This document shows, piece after piece, positions 6,508 through 15,283 of a stretch of 15,713 nt of DNA. Each line of letters opens with the position of its first letter. Position 1 is the stretch's first letter. The stretch is from Zeimonas sp039807785. Lineage in GTDB: Bacteria > Pseudomonadota > Gammaproteobacteria > Burkholderiales > Burkholderiaceae_E. The stretch is taken from contig JBDHRX010000075.1 of the NCBI GenBank assembly GCA_039807785.1, forward strand, positions 1-15,713, read 5' to 3'. The notes under the pieces are model-generated. The model saw only the letters and a program-made list of their open reading frames with translations. It was not told the origin of the DNA and did no database searches. The translations under genes were made by a program, and so were the position numbers.

Positions 6508-7764
6508 TCAGCGGCTGTCGCGGTCGCGATTGCGCAGGCCGCTGGCACGGGCGTTGGCCGGCGTCTCGGTCGCGGGCGGCGCGGCGGCCGGGGCGCTCGG
6601 CGCCGGTCGCGCCAGGTCGGCGGCGCCGGACTGCTGGATCAGGCGGTCGAGCGGCAGGTACAGCAGGTTGTTGCTGGCGCGCGAATCGACGTAGACCTTA
6701 CTGGTATTGGCGAGGATCTCCTGCATCGTCTCGATGTACAGGCGGTCGCGCGTGACCTGCGGCGCCTTCGCGTATTCGGACAGCACCTGCCGGAAGCGGG
6801 CGGTGTCGCCCTCGGCCGAGGCGATCACGCGCTGGCGGTAGCCCTCGGCCTCCTGGGTCAGCCGCGCGGCGGTACCGCGCGCCTTCGGGATCACGTCGTT
6901 GGCGTAGGCCCGCCCCTCGTTGATCAGGCGCTCGCGGTCCTGCGCCGCCTTGTTGGCGTCCTCGAACGCCGCCTGCACCTGCTCGGGCGGCTGCACCTGC
7001 TGGATCGTCACGTCGACGATCGAGATGCCTGCCCGGTAGCGGTCCACCAGCGACTGGATCATCTTGCGGGCGCCCTGCGCGACCTGCTCCTTCTCCTCGT
7101 AGAGCACCTGGTCGACCCCGGTGCGCCCCACCACCTCGCGCATCGCGGTCTCGGCGCCCTGCCGGACGATCTCCTCGGGCACCGGGCCGAAGTCGTTGTT
7201 GAACAGGTAGTCTTTCGCGTCGCCGATCCGGTACTGCACCGTGAACTGCATGTCGACGATGCTCTGGTCCTGGGTGAGCATCAGCGATTCGCGCAGCGTC
7301 TTGTTGCGCACGCCGTTGCGGTAGCCCACCTCGACGGTGCGCAGTTGCTGGACGTTGACGATCTCGTTGCTCTCGATCGGGTACGGCAGCCGCCAGGTGA
7401 AGCCGGCGCGGTCGATCATCTGCTTGTACTCGCCGAAGCGCAGCACCACGGATGCCTGGCCTTCCTGGACGATATAGAAGCCGCTGGCCAGCCACAGCAG
7501 CAGCGCGACCAGCGCCAGCAGGCCCAGGCCGGCGCCCGCCCCCTTCATCGAGGGTCCGTCGCGCTCGCCGTCGCCGGGCGGACGCCCGCCCGCGCCGCCG
7601 CGCCGGAACATGCCGCCCAGGCGACGGTTGAAATCGCGCCACAGCTCGTCGAGGTCGGGCGGGCTGTCGTTGCCGGGTCGCTGCGGGGGGCGCGAATCGC
7701 CTCCCCCGCCGCGCCCCCAGCCGGGATCATTGAGCGAGAAGATCGAGCGGACTGACTTCCACAT
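6508..7764 (-). CDS. hflK: FtsH modulator HflK (SPFH family)
   Basis: The larger subunit of the HflKC complex around FtsH; 418 residues, matching the E. coli length. An N-terminal Gly/Arg/Pro-rich cytoplasmic segment (1-75, with the WGRGGGG and DLDELWRDFNRRLG features of the HflK N-terminal domain) precedes one membrane span (about 78-98). The SPFH domain starting GFYIVQEGQASVVLRFGEY follows, then a coiled helical region with repeated Glu/Arg/Ala. The last about 40 residues are an Ala/Pro-rich tail, likely disordered. The ATG at 7764 gives the conserved N-terminus, but its upstream Shine-Dalgarno is weak. It follows hflX by 30 bases. Confidence 0.97.
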   Translation of the reverse strand: MWKSVRSIFSLNDPGWGRGGGGDSRPPQRPGNDSPPDLDELWRDFNRRLGGMFRRGGAGGRPPGDGERDGPSMKGAGAGLGLLALVALLLWLASGFYIVQEGQASVVLRFGEYKQMIDRAGFTWRLPYPIESNEIVNVQQLRTVEVGYRNGVRNKTLRESLMLTQDQSIVDMQFTVQYRIGDAKDYLFNNDFGPVPEEIVRQGAETAMREVVGRTGVDQVLYEEKEQVAQGARKMIQSLVDRYRAGISIVDVTIQQVQPPEQVQAAFEDANKAAQDRERLINEGRAYANDVIPKARGTAARLTQEAEGYRQRVIASAEGDTARFRQVLSEYAKAPQVTRDRLYIETMQEILANTSKVYVDSRASNNLLYLPLDRLIQQSGAADLARPAPSAPAAAPPATETPANARASGLRNRDRDSR

Positions 7765-7794
7765 GGTCGGGAAACGGACTTGGAGAGGATGGGT

Positions 7795-8982
7795 TCAGGC
7801 AGCCCGGTGCTCGGGGGCTTCGTGATGCGCCGGTGCCTCGGCGCCGGCGGCCTCGGTGCCGGCGTCGCCGGCAGGCCGGTGCAGGCGCGCCTCGCGCCAG
7901 ACGGCGACCTGCTGGTCGATCGCTTCGCGCAGCAGCTCCAGCCCCTGGCCGGTCGTCGCGCTCACCCAGACCCGGCCGATCCTACCATAGCGATCCGAGG
8001 CGGCTTCGGGTGCCCGCCCGGCGCGGTCGATCTTGTTGTGCACCAGGATGCGCGGGACCTCGGCGGCGCCGATCTCCTCGAGCACCCGGTCGACCTGGGC
8101 GATCTGCTCGTCCCGGTCGGGCGCCGACGCGTCGACGACGTGCAGCAGCAGGTCGGCCTGCGCGGTTTCCTCGAGCGTCGCGGTGAACGCCTCGACCAGC
8201 TGGTGCGGCAGGTCGCGCACGAACCCCACGGTGTCGGACACCACCGCCTCGGCGCCCGAGGGCAGGCGCAGCCGCCGGGTCAGCGTATCGAGGGTGGCGA
8301 ACAGCTGGTCGGCGGCGTAGGCGCCGGCGCCGGTGAGCGCATTGAACAGCGTCGACTTGCCGGCGTTGGTATAGCCGACGATCGAGACGGTGAAGGCCGG
8401 GCGGCGGTCACGCGCGCGCCGCCGCGTGCGGCGCTGCTTGCGCAACTGCGCGAGCTGCGCGCGCAGCCGCTTGACCCGGATCGACAGCATCCGGCGGTCG
8501 AGCTCGAGCTGCGTCTCCCCGGGGCCGCCGCGCACGCCGATGCCCCCGCGCTGGCGCTCGAGGTGGGTCCAGCCGCGCACCAGCCGGGCCGACAGGTGCT
8601 CGAGCCGGGCCAGCTCGACCTGCAGCTTGCCCTCGTGGCTGCGCGCCCGGCGCGCGAAGATGTCCAGGATCAGCTCGGTGCGGTCCATCACCGGCAGGTC
8701 CCAGAGGCGGCTCAGGTTGCGCTGCTGGATCGGCGACAGCTCGTGGTCGAACAGCACCAGCGAGACGCCCGCCAGCCGGGCGCCGATCTCCGCGGCCTTG
8801 CCCGAGCCGATGAACAGCGCCGCGTCGGGGCGGGCACGGCGCACGACGATCCTGTCCGCGGGCGACAGTCCTGCGGACGCCGCGAGCGCCGCCAGTTCGT
8901 CCAGCGAGTCGTCGGACCGGGCGGCGCCGCCGAAGGCGACGCCGACGAGAACGCAAGAAACGGGCGTGTCGGAGGCGCTCAG
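7795..8982 (-). CDS. hflX: GTPase HflX (ribosome-splitting factor), probable CTG start
   Basis: Ribosome-associated GTPase that splits stalled 70S ribosomes during stress. With the start used here it has 395 residues. The N-terminal nucleotide-binding-like domain contains CVLVGVAFG (10-18), FIGSGKAAEI, LVLFDHELSPIQQRNL (76-91) and RTELILDIFARRARSHEGKL. Next come the glycine-rich GGIGVRGGPGETQLELDRR (147-164), a Gln/Arg-rich coiled region, and the G domain with G1 GYTNAGKST (203-211), G3 DTVGF (250-254) and NKID. The conserved N-terminal strand must be translated, yet no ATG, GTG or TTG lies in frame near it. The best candidate is CTG at 8982, sharing bases with the hfq TGA and preceded by AAGAAGG at 9 bases. 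The next GTG, at codon 47, would delete the first strand and helix. The C-terminal tail is Ala/His/Glu-rich. Confidence 0.93.
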   Translation of the reverse strand: MSASDTPVSCVLVGVAFGGAARSDDSLDELAALAASAGLSPADRIVVRRARPDAALFIGSGKAAEIGARLAGVSLVLFDHELSPIQQRNLSRLWDLPVMDRTELILDIFARRARSHEGKLQVELARLEHLSARLVRGWTHLERQRGGIGVRGGPGETQLELDRRMLSIRVKRLRAQLAQLRKQRRTRRRARDRRPAFTVSIVGYTNAGKSTLFNALTGAGAYAADQLFATLDTLTRRLRLPSGAEAVVSDTVGFVRDLPHQLVEAFTATLEETAQADLLLHVVDASAPDRDEQIAQVDRVLEEIGAAEVPRILVHNKIDRAGRAPEAASDRYGRIGRVWVSATTGQGLELLREAIDQQVAVWREARLHRPAGDAGTEAAGAEAPAHHEAPEHRAA

Positions 8983-9215
8983 CTTTCGGGACCTTCTTGG
9001 TGGAAGTTGACCGCGCGACCCGGCACGACGGTCGAGATCGCATGCTTGTAGACCATCTGGGTCACCGTATTGCGCAACAGCACGACGTACTGGTCGAACG
9101 ATTCGATCTGACCTTGCAGCTTGATGCCGTTGACCAGGTAGATCGACACCGGGACGTGCTCCTTGCGAAGCAGGTTCAGGAACGGGTCTTGTAGCAGCTG
9201 CCCTTTGTTGCTCAT
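8979..9215 (-). CDS. hfq: RNA chaperone Hfq
   Basis: Hexameric Sm-like protein that anneals small RNAs to mRNAs. The 78 residues include the Sm1 region (SIYLVNGIKLQGQIESFDQY, 24-43) and the Sm2 motif YKHAISTVVP (56-65). Gln9 and Phe43-equivalent (here Tyr43) surround the proximal uridine pocket, and the lateral-rim patch reads RKEH (17-20) instead of the E. coli RRER. The C-terminal tail is only about 13 residues, much shorter than in E. coli. The 124-base gap upstream from der, with a GCGGG/CCCGC stem at 9247-9262, is the natural place for an hfq promoter, but I see no convincing -35/-10 pair. Its stop overlaps the hflX start, so the two are probably translationally coupled. Confidence 0.99.
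   Translation of the reverse strand: MSNKGQLLQDPFLNLLRKEHVPVSIYLVNGIKLQGQIESFDQYVVLLRNTVTQMVYKHAISTVVPGRAVNFHQEGPES
8992..8998 (-). promoter_or_regulatory. Ribosome binding site supporting the hflX CTG start
   Basis: On the minus strand AAGAAGG, within the last codons of hfq, lies 9 bases before the CTG at 8982-8980. It is a good Shine-Dalgarno match at normal spacing and is the main sequence evidence for choosing this non-canonical start. Confidence 0.6.
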
Positions 9216-9339
9216 GGCGACTCCGGTTGTTGTGTTTCGGTCGGCCGCGGGTCTGCGCCCGCCTCGGCAACTCTATCGCAATTTGGGAGCGACCGTCGCC
9301 GATTCAAGCCCGCGCGCGGGAAACGCCCGGGCACCGCGA

Positions 9340-10791
9340 TCAGTCGCGCGGCGCATACGGGTTAGCCCCCGAGCGGAACTCGATCCGCAGCGGCGTGCCG
9401 AGCAGGTCGAAGCGCTCGCGGAACCAGCCCTCCAGGTAGCGCCGGTACGCCTCCGGCACGTTGTCCAGCGAGCTGCCGTGGATCACCACGATCGGCGGGT
9501 TCTGGCCGCCCTGGTGCGCGTAGCGCAGCTTCGGGCGGATCGGGCCGCGGCGCGGCGGCGCCTGCCGTTCGACCGCCTCGTGCAGCGCCCGCGTGAGCCG
9601 CGGCGTCGAGAGACGGCTCGTCGCCGCCGCGTAGGCGGCATCGACCGAGCGCATCAGCGCGCCGATGCCGAAGCCCTCGCGCGCCGAGATGAAATGCTGC
9701 CGCGCGAAGCGCAGGAAATGGAGCTTGCGCTCCAGCTCGGACTTGATGCGCTCGCGCGCCTCCGCGTCGGCGACGTCCCACTTGTTGACCGCCACCACCA
9801 GCGCGCGGCCCGCTTCGAGGATATGGCCGGCGATGGTCGCGTCCTGGTCGGACACCTGCTCGGACGCGTCGAGCACCAGCACGCAGACGTGGGCATCCTC
9901 GATCGCCTGCAGCGTCTTGACGACCGAGAACTTCTCGACCGTGTCGGTCACCTTGCCCCGGCGCCGCAACCCGGCGGTATCGACCAGCGTGTAGGGACGT
10001 CCCGCGCGCTCGAAATCGACCGCCACCGCGTCGCGGGTGGTGCCGGGCTGGTCGAAAGCGATCAGCCGTTCCTCGCCCAGCAAGGCATTGATCAGCGTGG
10101 ACTTGCCGGCGTTCGGTCGCCCGACGACCGCGACCCGGATGCGCCGCGGCGCCGCCTCGGCCGCGTCCCCGGCGGCGCCGGCCTCGTCCGCCCCGTCCGC
10201 CCCGTCTGCCTCGCTTGCCTCGCTTGCCTCGTCCGCCGCGCCGATCTCGTCCGCCGCGCCGGTCTCGCCGGCCGCCGCGGCGGCCTCCGCCGCAGGCTCG
10301 GGGCCGAGCGCGCTCTCGACCAGGTCGTGGACGCCGTCGCCGTGCGCGGCCGAGATCGGCCGGGGGTCTCCCAGCCCGAGCGCGTGGAACTCGGCCGCCA
10401 CCTGTTCGCGCGGCATGCCCTCGGTCTTGTTCACCGCCAGCAGCACCCGCCGCGCGGTGCGGCGCAGCTCGTCGGCGATCTCCCGGTCGCGCGGCGCGAG
10501 TCCCTCGCGTCCGTCGACCACGAACACGACCACGTCGGCCTCGACGACCGCCTGCCGGGTCTGCCGCGCCATCTCAGCGGCGATGCCCGACCGGGCCACC
10601 GGCTCGAAACCGCCGCTGTCGATCACGATGAACGGGCGCTCGCCCAGGCGGCCGCGCCCGTACTGCCGGTCGCGGGTCAGGCCCGGGATGTCGGCGACCA
10701 GCGCTGCCCGGGACCGGGTCAGCCGGTTGAACAGGGTCGACTTGCCGACGTTGGGCCGGCCGACCAGCGCCAGCACCGGCAAGCGTGCCAT
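9340..10791 (-). CDS. der: Ribosome assembly GTPase Der (EngA)
   Basis: Essential double GTPase of 50S ribosomal subunit assembly; 483 residues. G domain 1 has GRPNVGKST (11-19), DIPGLTRD (34-41), IDSGG and NKTE (121-124). G domain 2 has GRPNAGKST (224-232), QPGTTRD (248-254), DTAGLRRRGK (271-280) and NKWD. The C-terminal KH-like domain includes RGPIRPKLRYAHQGGQNPP and ends in NPYAPRD. The domains are joined by a linker of about 50 residues (164-215) made almost only of Ala, Glu, Asp, Gly and Ser, coded by tandem 9- and 18-base repeats. The first G4 motif is NKTE rather than NKxD, which I believe is common in betaproteobacterial Der. The ATG lies 4 bases after the bamB stop, implying coupled translation. 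Confidence 0.98.
   Translation of the reverse strand: MARLPVLALVGRPNVGKSTLFNRLTRSRAALVADIPGLTRDRQYGRGRLGERPFIVIDSGGFEPVARSGIAAEMARQTRQAVVEADVVVFVVDGREGLAPRDREIADELRRTARRVLLAVNKTEGMPREQVAAEFHALGLGDPRPISAAHGDGVHDLVESALGPEPAAEAAAAAGETGAADEIGAADEASEASEADGADGADEAGAAGDAAEAAPRRIRVAVVGRPNAGKSTLINALLGEERLIAFDQPGTTRDAVAVDFERAGRPYTLVDTAGLRRRGKVTDTVEKFSVVKTLQAIEDAHVCVLVLDASEQVSDQDATIAGHILEAGRALVVAVNKWDVADAEARERIKSELERKLHFLRFARQHFISAREGFGIGALMRSVDAAYAAATSRLSTPRLTRALHEAVERQAPPRRGPIRPKLRYAHQGGQNPPIVVIHGSSLDNVPEAYRRYLEGWFRERFDLLGTPLRIEFRSGANPYAPRD
10186..10266. repeat. Tandem repeats coding the Der inter-domain linker
   Basis: On the plus strand six degenerate 9-base units run from 10186 to 10239: GTCCGCCCC twice, GTCTGCCTC, GCTTGCCTC twice, GTCCGCCGC. 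An 18-base unit GTCCGCCGCGCCGATCTC (10231-10248) repeats at 10249-10266 with one change. All units are multiples of three, so copy-number change keeps the reading frame. They code an acidic Ala/Asp/Glu/Gly/Ser stretch. Confidence 0.8.
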
Positions 10792-10795
10792 CGGA

Positions 10796-11950
10796 TCAGT
10801 CCACGCCGAGCGCGTAGAGCGCGCCTGCGGTCGTCTGCACCACGGCCAGCCCGGCCGAGGCGACCGGCGCGGCGACGATCGCCGAACCGTCGGTGGCCAG
10901 CCGGGCCGCGAGCGCGCCGTCGTCGCGGGCCAGCCCGTGCACCAGCCCGGTACGGTCGCCGACCAGCACGAAGCGCGGCAGCAGCAGCGGCGCCGACAGG
11001 CCGCGACGCCGCAGCTTGTCCTGCCGCCACACGCTCGCGCCGCTGCGCGAGAACGCCTGCACCTCGCCGCGGTCGTCCGGCGCCACCACCAGGTTGCCGT
11101 CGAGGTCCAGGCCCGACGGCGAGGACAGGTCGCGCGCCCAGCGCGCCTGCCCGGAGGTGGCGTCGAAGCAGCCCAGGCGCCCCTGGAAGGTGACCGCGCA
11201 GATCTCGCGGCCGCTTACCAGCGGCGAGCCGACGACGTCGGCCACGCGCTCGATCTCGTTGGAGCCGCGCGGGATCGAGACCGCCGACTCCCAGCGCAGC
11301 GCCCCGGTCTCGAGCGACAGGGACACCAGCCGCCCGCCGGGCAGGCCGACATAGGCCGAACCGGCGTCCATCGCGATCAGCGAGGTCTGCCGGAGCACCA
11401 GCGGCGGGCTCTGGCGCTGGAACGTCCAGCGGCGCCGGCCGGTGTCGGCATCGAAGGCCGCCACCCGGTTGTCGCTGGTGCGCACCAGGACCAGCCCGAG
11501 CGCCACGCTCGGCACGGTCACCACCTCGGCGCCGGTCGGCACGGTCCACTTGGGCCGCCCGTTGCCGTCCAGGGCGATCAGCGCGCCATCGAGCCCGCCG
11601 ACGACCACCGTCTCGCCGTCGCTGCCGACGCCGCCGATCAGCCGCTGGCCCGCGTTCGAGCGCCATTGCACCTGGCCGCTGGCGGCGTCGACGCGGACCA
11701 CGGTGCCGTCGCGGGCGGCGGCGAACACGCTGGCGCCGACGGCCACCGGCTGGAAGCCCACGCCGGCCCCGGGCAGCGGCAGCGACCAGGCGACCCGCGC
11801 GCCGGCCGGCGCCGTCAGGGGCGCAAGCGCGGGCAGCGGATCCTTCGTCTTCGACCACGGCCAGATCCCGCACCCGCCGAGCGTGGCCAGCGCCAGCGCG
11901 CCGGCCAGCAGCGCCGCGCGGCGGCGCATCGGGACCACGCGCGGCCTCAT
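10796..11950 (-). CDS. bamB: Outer-membrane assembly lipoprotein BamB
   Basis: Lipoprotein subunit of the Bam complex, which inserts beta-barrel proteins into the outer membrane. It has 384 residues. A basic N-terminus and hydrophobic core end in lipobox LGGC, with the lipidated Cys at residue 27; Gly follows, which is compatible with outer-membrane sorting. The mature part is an eight-bladed PQQ-like propeller, shown by repeated Trp-ending blades such as ASGQVQWRSNAGQ, NGRPKWTVPTG, DTGRRRWTFQ, ETGALRWESAV and TSGQARWARDL. The start at 11950 overlaps the yfgM stop (ATGA) and has an ideal AAGGAGG 7 bases upstream. A second ATG seven codons later (MRRRAALLAG) would also leave a signal peptide but has no Shine-Dalgarno. 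Confidence 0.96.
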   Translation of the reverse strand: MRPRVVPMRRRAALLAGALALATLGGCGIWPWSKTKDPLPALAPLTAPAGARVAWSLPLPGAGVGFQPVAVGASVFAAARDGTVVRVDAASGQVQWRSNAGQRLIGGVGSDGETVVVGGLDGALIALDGNGRPKWTVPTGAEVVTVPSVALGLVLVRTSDNRVAAFDADTGRRRWTFQRQSPPLVLRQTSLIAMDAGSAYVGLPGGRLVSLSLETGALRWESAVSIPRGSNEIERVADVVGSPLVSGREICAVTFQGRLGCFDATSGQARWARDLSSPSGLDLDGNLVVAPDDRGEVQAFSRSGASVWRQDKLRRRGLSAPLLLPRFVLVGDRTGLVHGLARDDGALAARLATDGSAIVAAPVASAGLAVVQTTAGALYALGVD

Positions 11951-12588
11951 TGCCCGCCCTCCTTGCCCAGTGAATCGAGCTTGAGCTGCACCAGGCGCCG
12001 CATCGGGCTCTCCGGCCCGAGCGCCTCCAGGGCCTGCCGGTACGCGGCCCGCGCCTCGCCGGCCTTGCCCTGCGCGACCAGCAGGTCGCCACGCCGGTCG
12101 GCATACTCGCCGGCGAAGCGGCCGGTCGCATCGACCGCGAGCCACCGGCCCGCCTCGTCGTAGGCCCGCTCGTCGATCAGCAGCGCAGCCAGGCGCAGGC
12201 GCGCCGCATGGCGGAACGCCTCGTCCTCCGCGTTCGAGACCGCCCACTCGAGCGTCATCTTCGCGGCCTTCGCATCACCGGCCTCCACATAGGCACGGGC
12301 CGCGACCATGGCCGCCATCTGACCGTAGGCCGTCCCGCCGTAGCGGTCGAACAGCGTGCCGGCCGCCGCCCGCACCTTGTCGGCATCCCGCGCCGAAGCC
12401 GCCTCGCGCAGCTGCTCGTACACGGCCGCCGCCTCGACGCCCTGGCGCGCCTGGTACCAGCCCCAGCCGCGCCACCCGGCGACGGTCAGCGCCGCCACCG
12501 TGACCACTGTCAGGATGAAGTTGCCGTACCGCTTCCAGAACGCCTTCAGGTTCTCGAGCTGTTCCTGCTCTTCGAGGTTGTAGGCCAT
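11947..12588 (-). CDS. yfgM: YfgM-like membrane-anchored TPR protein (SecYEG ancillary)
   Basis: A 213-residue single-span inner-membrane protein. A short cytoplasmic N-terminus (MAYNLEEQEQLENLKAFWKR) with the family-typical charged helix is followed by one membrane segment (about 22-44). The periplasmic part is an alpha-helical repeat region of the TPR_21 type, recognisable in AARAYVEAGDAKAAKMTLEW and AGEYADRRGDLLVAQGKAGE. In E. coli YfgM binds the SecYEG translocon and periplasmic chaperones, linking export to folding. The gene lies between hisS and bamB as in E. coli, 15 bases after hisS, and overlaps bamB by four bases. GGGAC precedes the ATG. Confidence 0.93.
   Translation of the reverse strand: MAYNLEEQEQLENLKAFWKRYGNFILTVVTVAALTVAGWRGWGWYQARQGVEAAAVYEQLREAASARDADKVRAAAGTLFDRYGGTAYGQMAAMVAARAYVEAGDAKAAKMTLEWAVSNAEDEAFRHAARLRLAALLIDERAYDEAGRWLAVDATGRFAGEYADRRGDLLVAQGKAGEARAAYRQALEALGPESPMRRLVQLKLDSLGKEGGQ
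11958..11964 (-). promoter_or_regulatory. Ribosome binding site deciding the bamB start
   Basis: AAGGAGG on the minus strand, 7 bases before the ATG at 11950 and inside the last codons of yfgM. It selects this ATG over the one seven codons downstream. Confidence 0.8.
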
Positions 12589-12603
12589 CGACCGTCCCTG
12601 TTC

Positions 12604-13950
12604 CTAGTGCCCCGGATCGTCCGGATGCCGTTCGTCCGCCGCGATGCCGTCGACGACCCACTCCGCGAGCCGCGCCAGCGCCACCGATTGCTGGGATCCC
12701 GCAGCGCCGGCATCGCCGGCGCGCAGCCACTTCACCGATACCTCGCCGCGCGCCAGTTCGTCGCCGCCGACGATCACCGCGAGCCGCGCACCGCTGGCGT
12801 CGGCGCGCCGGAACTGCGACTTGAAGCTGCCGCCGCCGGCATGGAGGATCACGTCGAGCCCGGCATCGCGCAGTCGCTCGGCCGCCTGCAGCGCCGGCTC
12901 GAGCGTGGCGTCGCCCTGGTGGACGACGTAGACCTCGCACTGCGGCGCCGCGTCGCCCTCGCCGCGCGCGCGCATCATCTCGAGGATGCGCTCGACGCCG
13001 AGCGCGAACCCGCAGGCAGGCGCCGGCTTGCCGCCGAGCATCTCGACCAGCGGATCGTAGCGTCCGCCGCCGCATACCGTGAGCGACGCGCCGCCGACGT
13101 CGGCGACCCATTCGAACACGGTCAGGTTGTAGTAGTCGAGGCCGCGTACCAGCCGCGGGTTGATCCGGAACGGCAGGTTCTGGGCGCGCAACAGCGCCTG
13201 GAGTCGCTCGAAGTGCGCGAGCGACTCGGCGCCCAGGTGGTCGATCAGGCGCGGCGCCTGCTCGGCCAGCGCCTGCATGGCCGGGTTCTTGGTGTCGAGG
13301 ATGCGCAGCGGATTGCTGTGCAGGCGCCGGCGCGCCTCGTCGTCGAGCGTGTCGCGGTGCGCCTCGAAGTAGGCCACCAGCGCCTCGCGGTGCGCGCGGC
13401 GCTCGTGCGCGGCCCCGAGCGAATTGATCTCCAGGCGCACCCCGTCGAGCCCGAGCTCGTCCCACAGCCGCTGGCACAGCAGGATCACCTCGACGTCCGC
13501 GTCGGGGCCGGCCAGGCCGAGCGCCTCGGCCCCGACCTGGTGGAACTGGCGGTAGCGGCCCTTCTGGGGGCGCTCGTGCCGGAACATCGGGCCCGTGTAC
13601 CAGAGCCGCTTCGGCCCGTCGTACAGCAGGTTGTGCTCGATCGCCGCGCGCACCACGCCGGCGGTACTCTCGGGGCGCAGCGTCAGCGCCTCGCCGTTGA
13701 GCTGGTCGGTGAAGGAATACATTTCCTTCTCGACGATGTCGGTGACCTCGCCGATGCCGCGCACGAACAGGCGCGTGTGCTCGACGATCGGCGTGCGGAT
13801 GCGGCGATAGCCGTAGGCTCGCATCACGCCGGCCACGGTGTCCTCGAGGCGCTGCCACAGCGCCTCGTCGGCCGGCAGCACGTCGTTCATGCCGCGCACG
13901 CCGGTCAGCCGCTCGGGCTGCGTCTTCTTCACGGGAGTCGATCGGTCCAT
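12604..13950 (-). CDS. hisS: Histidyl-tRNA synthetase
   Basis: Class IIa enzyme that charges tRNA-His; 448 residues, cytoplasmic homodimer. Motif 1 region RIRTPIVEHTRLFVRGIGE (50-68), LRPESTAGVVRA (91-102), motif 2 GPMFRHERPQKGRYRQFHQV (120-139), histidine motif LVRGLDYYN (267-275), CGGGRYD (293-299) and motif 3 ACGFALGVERI (312-322) are all present. An anticodon-binding domain follows from about residue 338 (CEVYVVHQGD, with SFKSQFRRADASGARLAVIV). The loop between WVA and CGGGRYD reads DVGGASLTV where most relatives have a glycine-rich xLGAQGTV-like stretch, a local change near the active site. The ATG lacks a clear Shine-Dalgarno; GTG at codon 7 is an alternative start. It is 27 bases after ispG. 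Confidence 0.97.
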   Translation of the reverse strand: MDRSTPVKKTQPERLTGVRGMNDVLPADEALWQRLEDTVAGVMRAYGYRRIRTPIVEHTRLFVRGIGEVTDIVEKEMYSFTDQLNGEALTLRPESTAGVVRAAIEHNLLYDGPKRLWYTGPMFRHERPQKGRYRQFHQVGAEALGLAGPDADVEVILLCQRLWDELGLDGVRLEINSLGAAHERRAHREALVAYFEAHRDTLDDEARRRLHSNPLRILDTKNPAMQALAEQAPRLIDHLGAESLAHFERLQALLRAQNLPFRINPRLVRGLDYYNLTVFEWVADVGGASLTVCGGGRYDPLVEMLGGKPAPACGFALGVERILEMMRARGEGDAAPQCEVYVVHQGDATLEPALQAAERLRDAGLDVILHAGGGSFKSQFRRADASGARLAVIVGGDELARGEVSVKWLRAGDAGAAGSQQSVALARLAEWVVDGIAADERHPDDPGH

Positions 13951-13977
13951 GCGGGTAGGCGCGCGGATCGCGCGGCG

Positions 13978-15282
<1,305 letters not shown>

Positions 15283-15283
15283 G

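Noticed and set aside
8983..9270. HflX start at the far upstream ATG inside and beyond hfq
   Set aside because: It would add 96 residues coded in a second frame of hfq with no family similarity; the CTG at the hfq stop gives the expected length.
9216..9339. A sigma-70 promoter for hfq
   Set aside because: TTGAAT and GATAGAGT elements are present but not at a usable spacing, so no promoter call is made despite the suggestive gap.
20..12163. Very long plus-strand open frames opposite rnr, purA, hisZ, hflC/hflK, hflX, der and bamB (several over 600 codons)
   Set aside because: They are antisense to strongly conserved minus-strand genes, are rich in Arg/Ala/Gly/Pro/His with no family motif, and are the usual by-product of high third-position GC.
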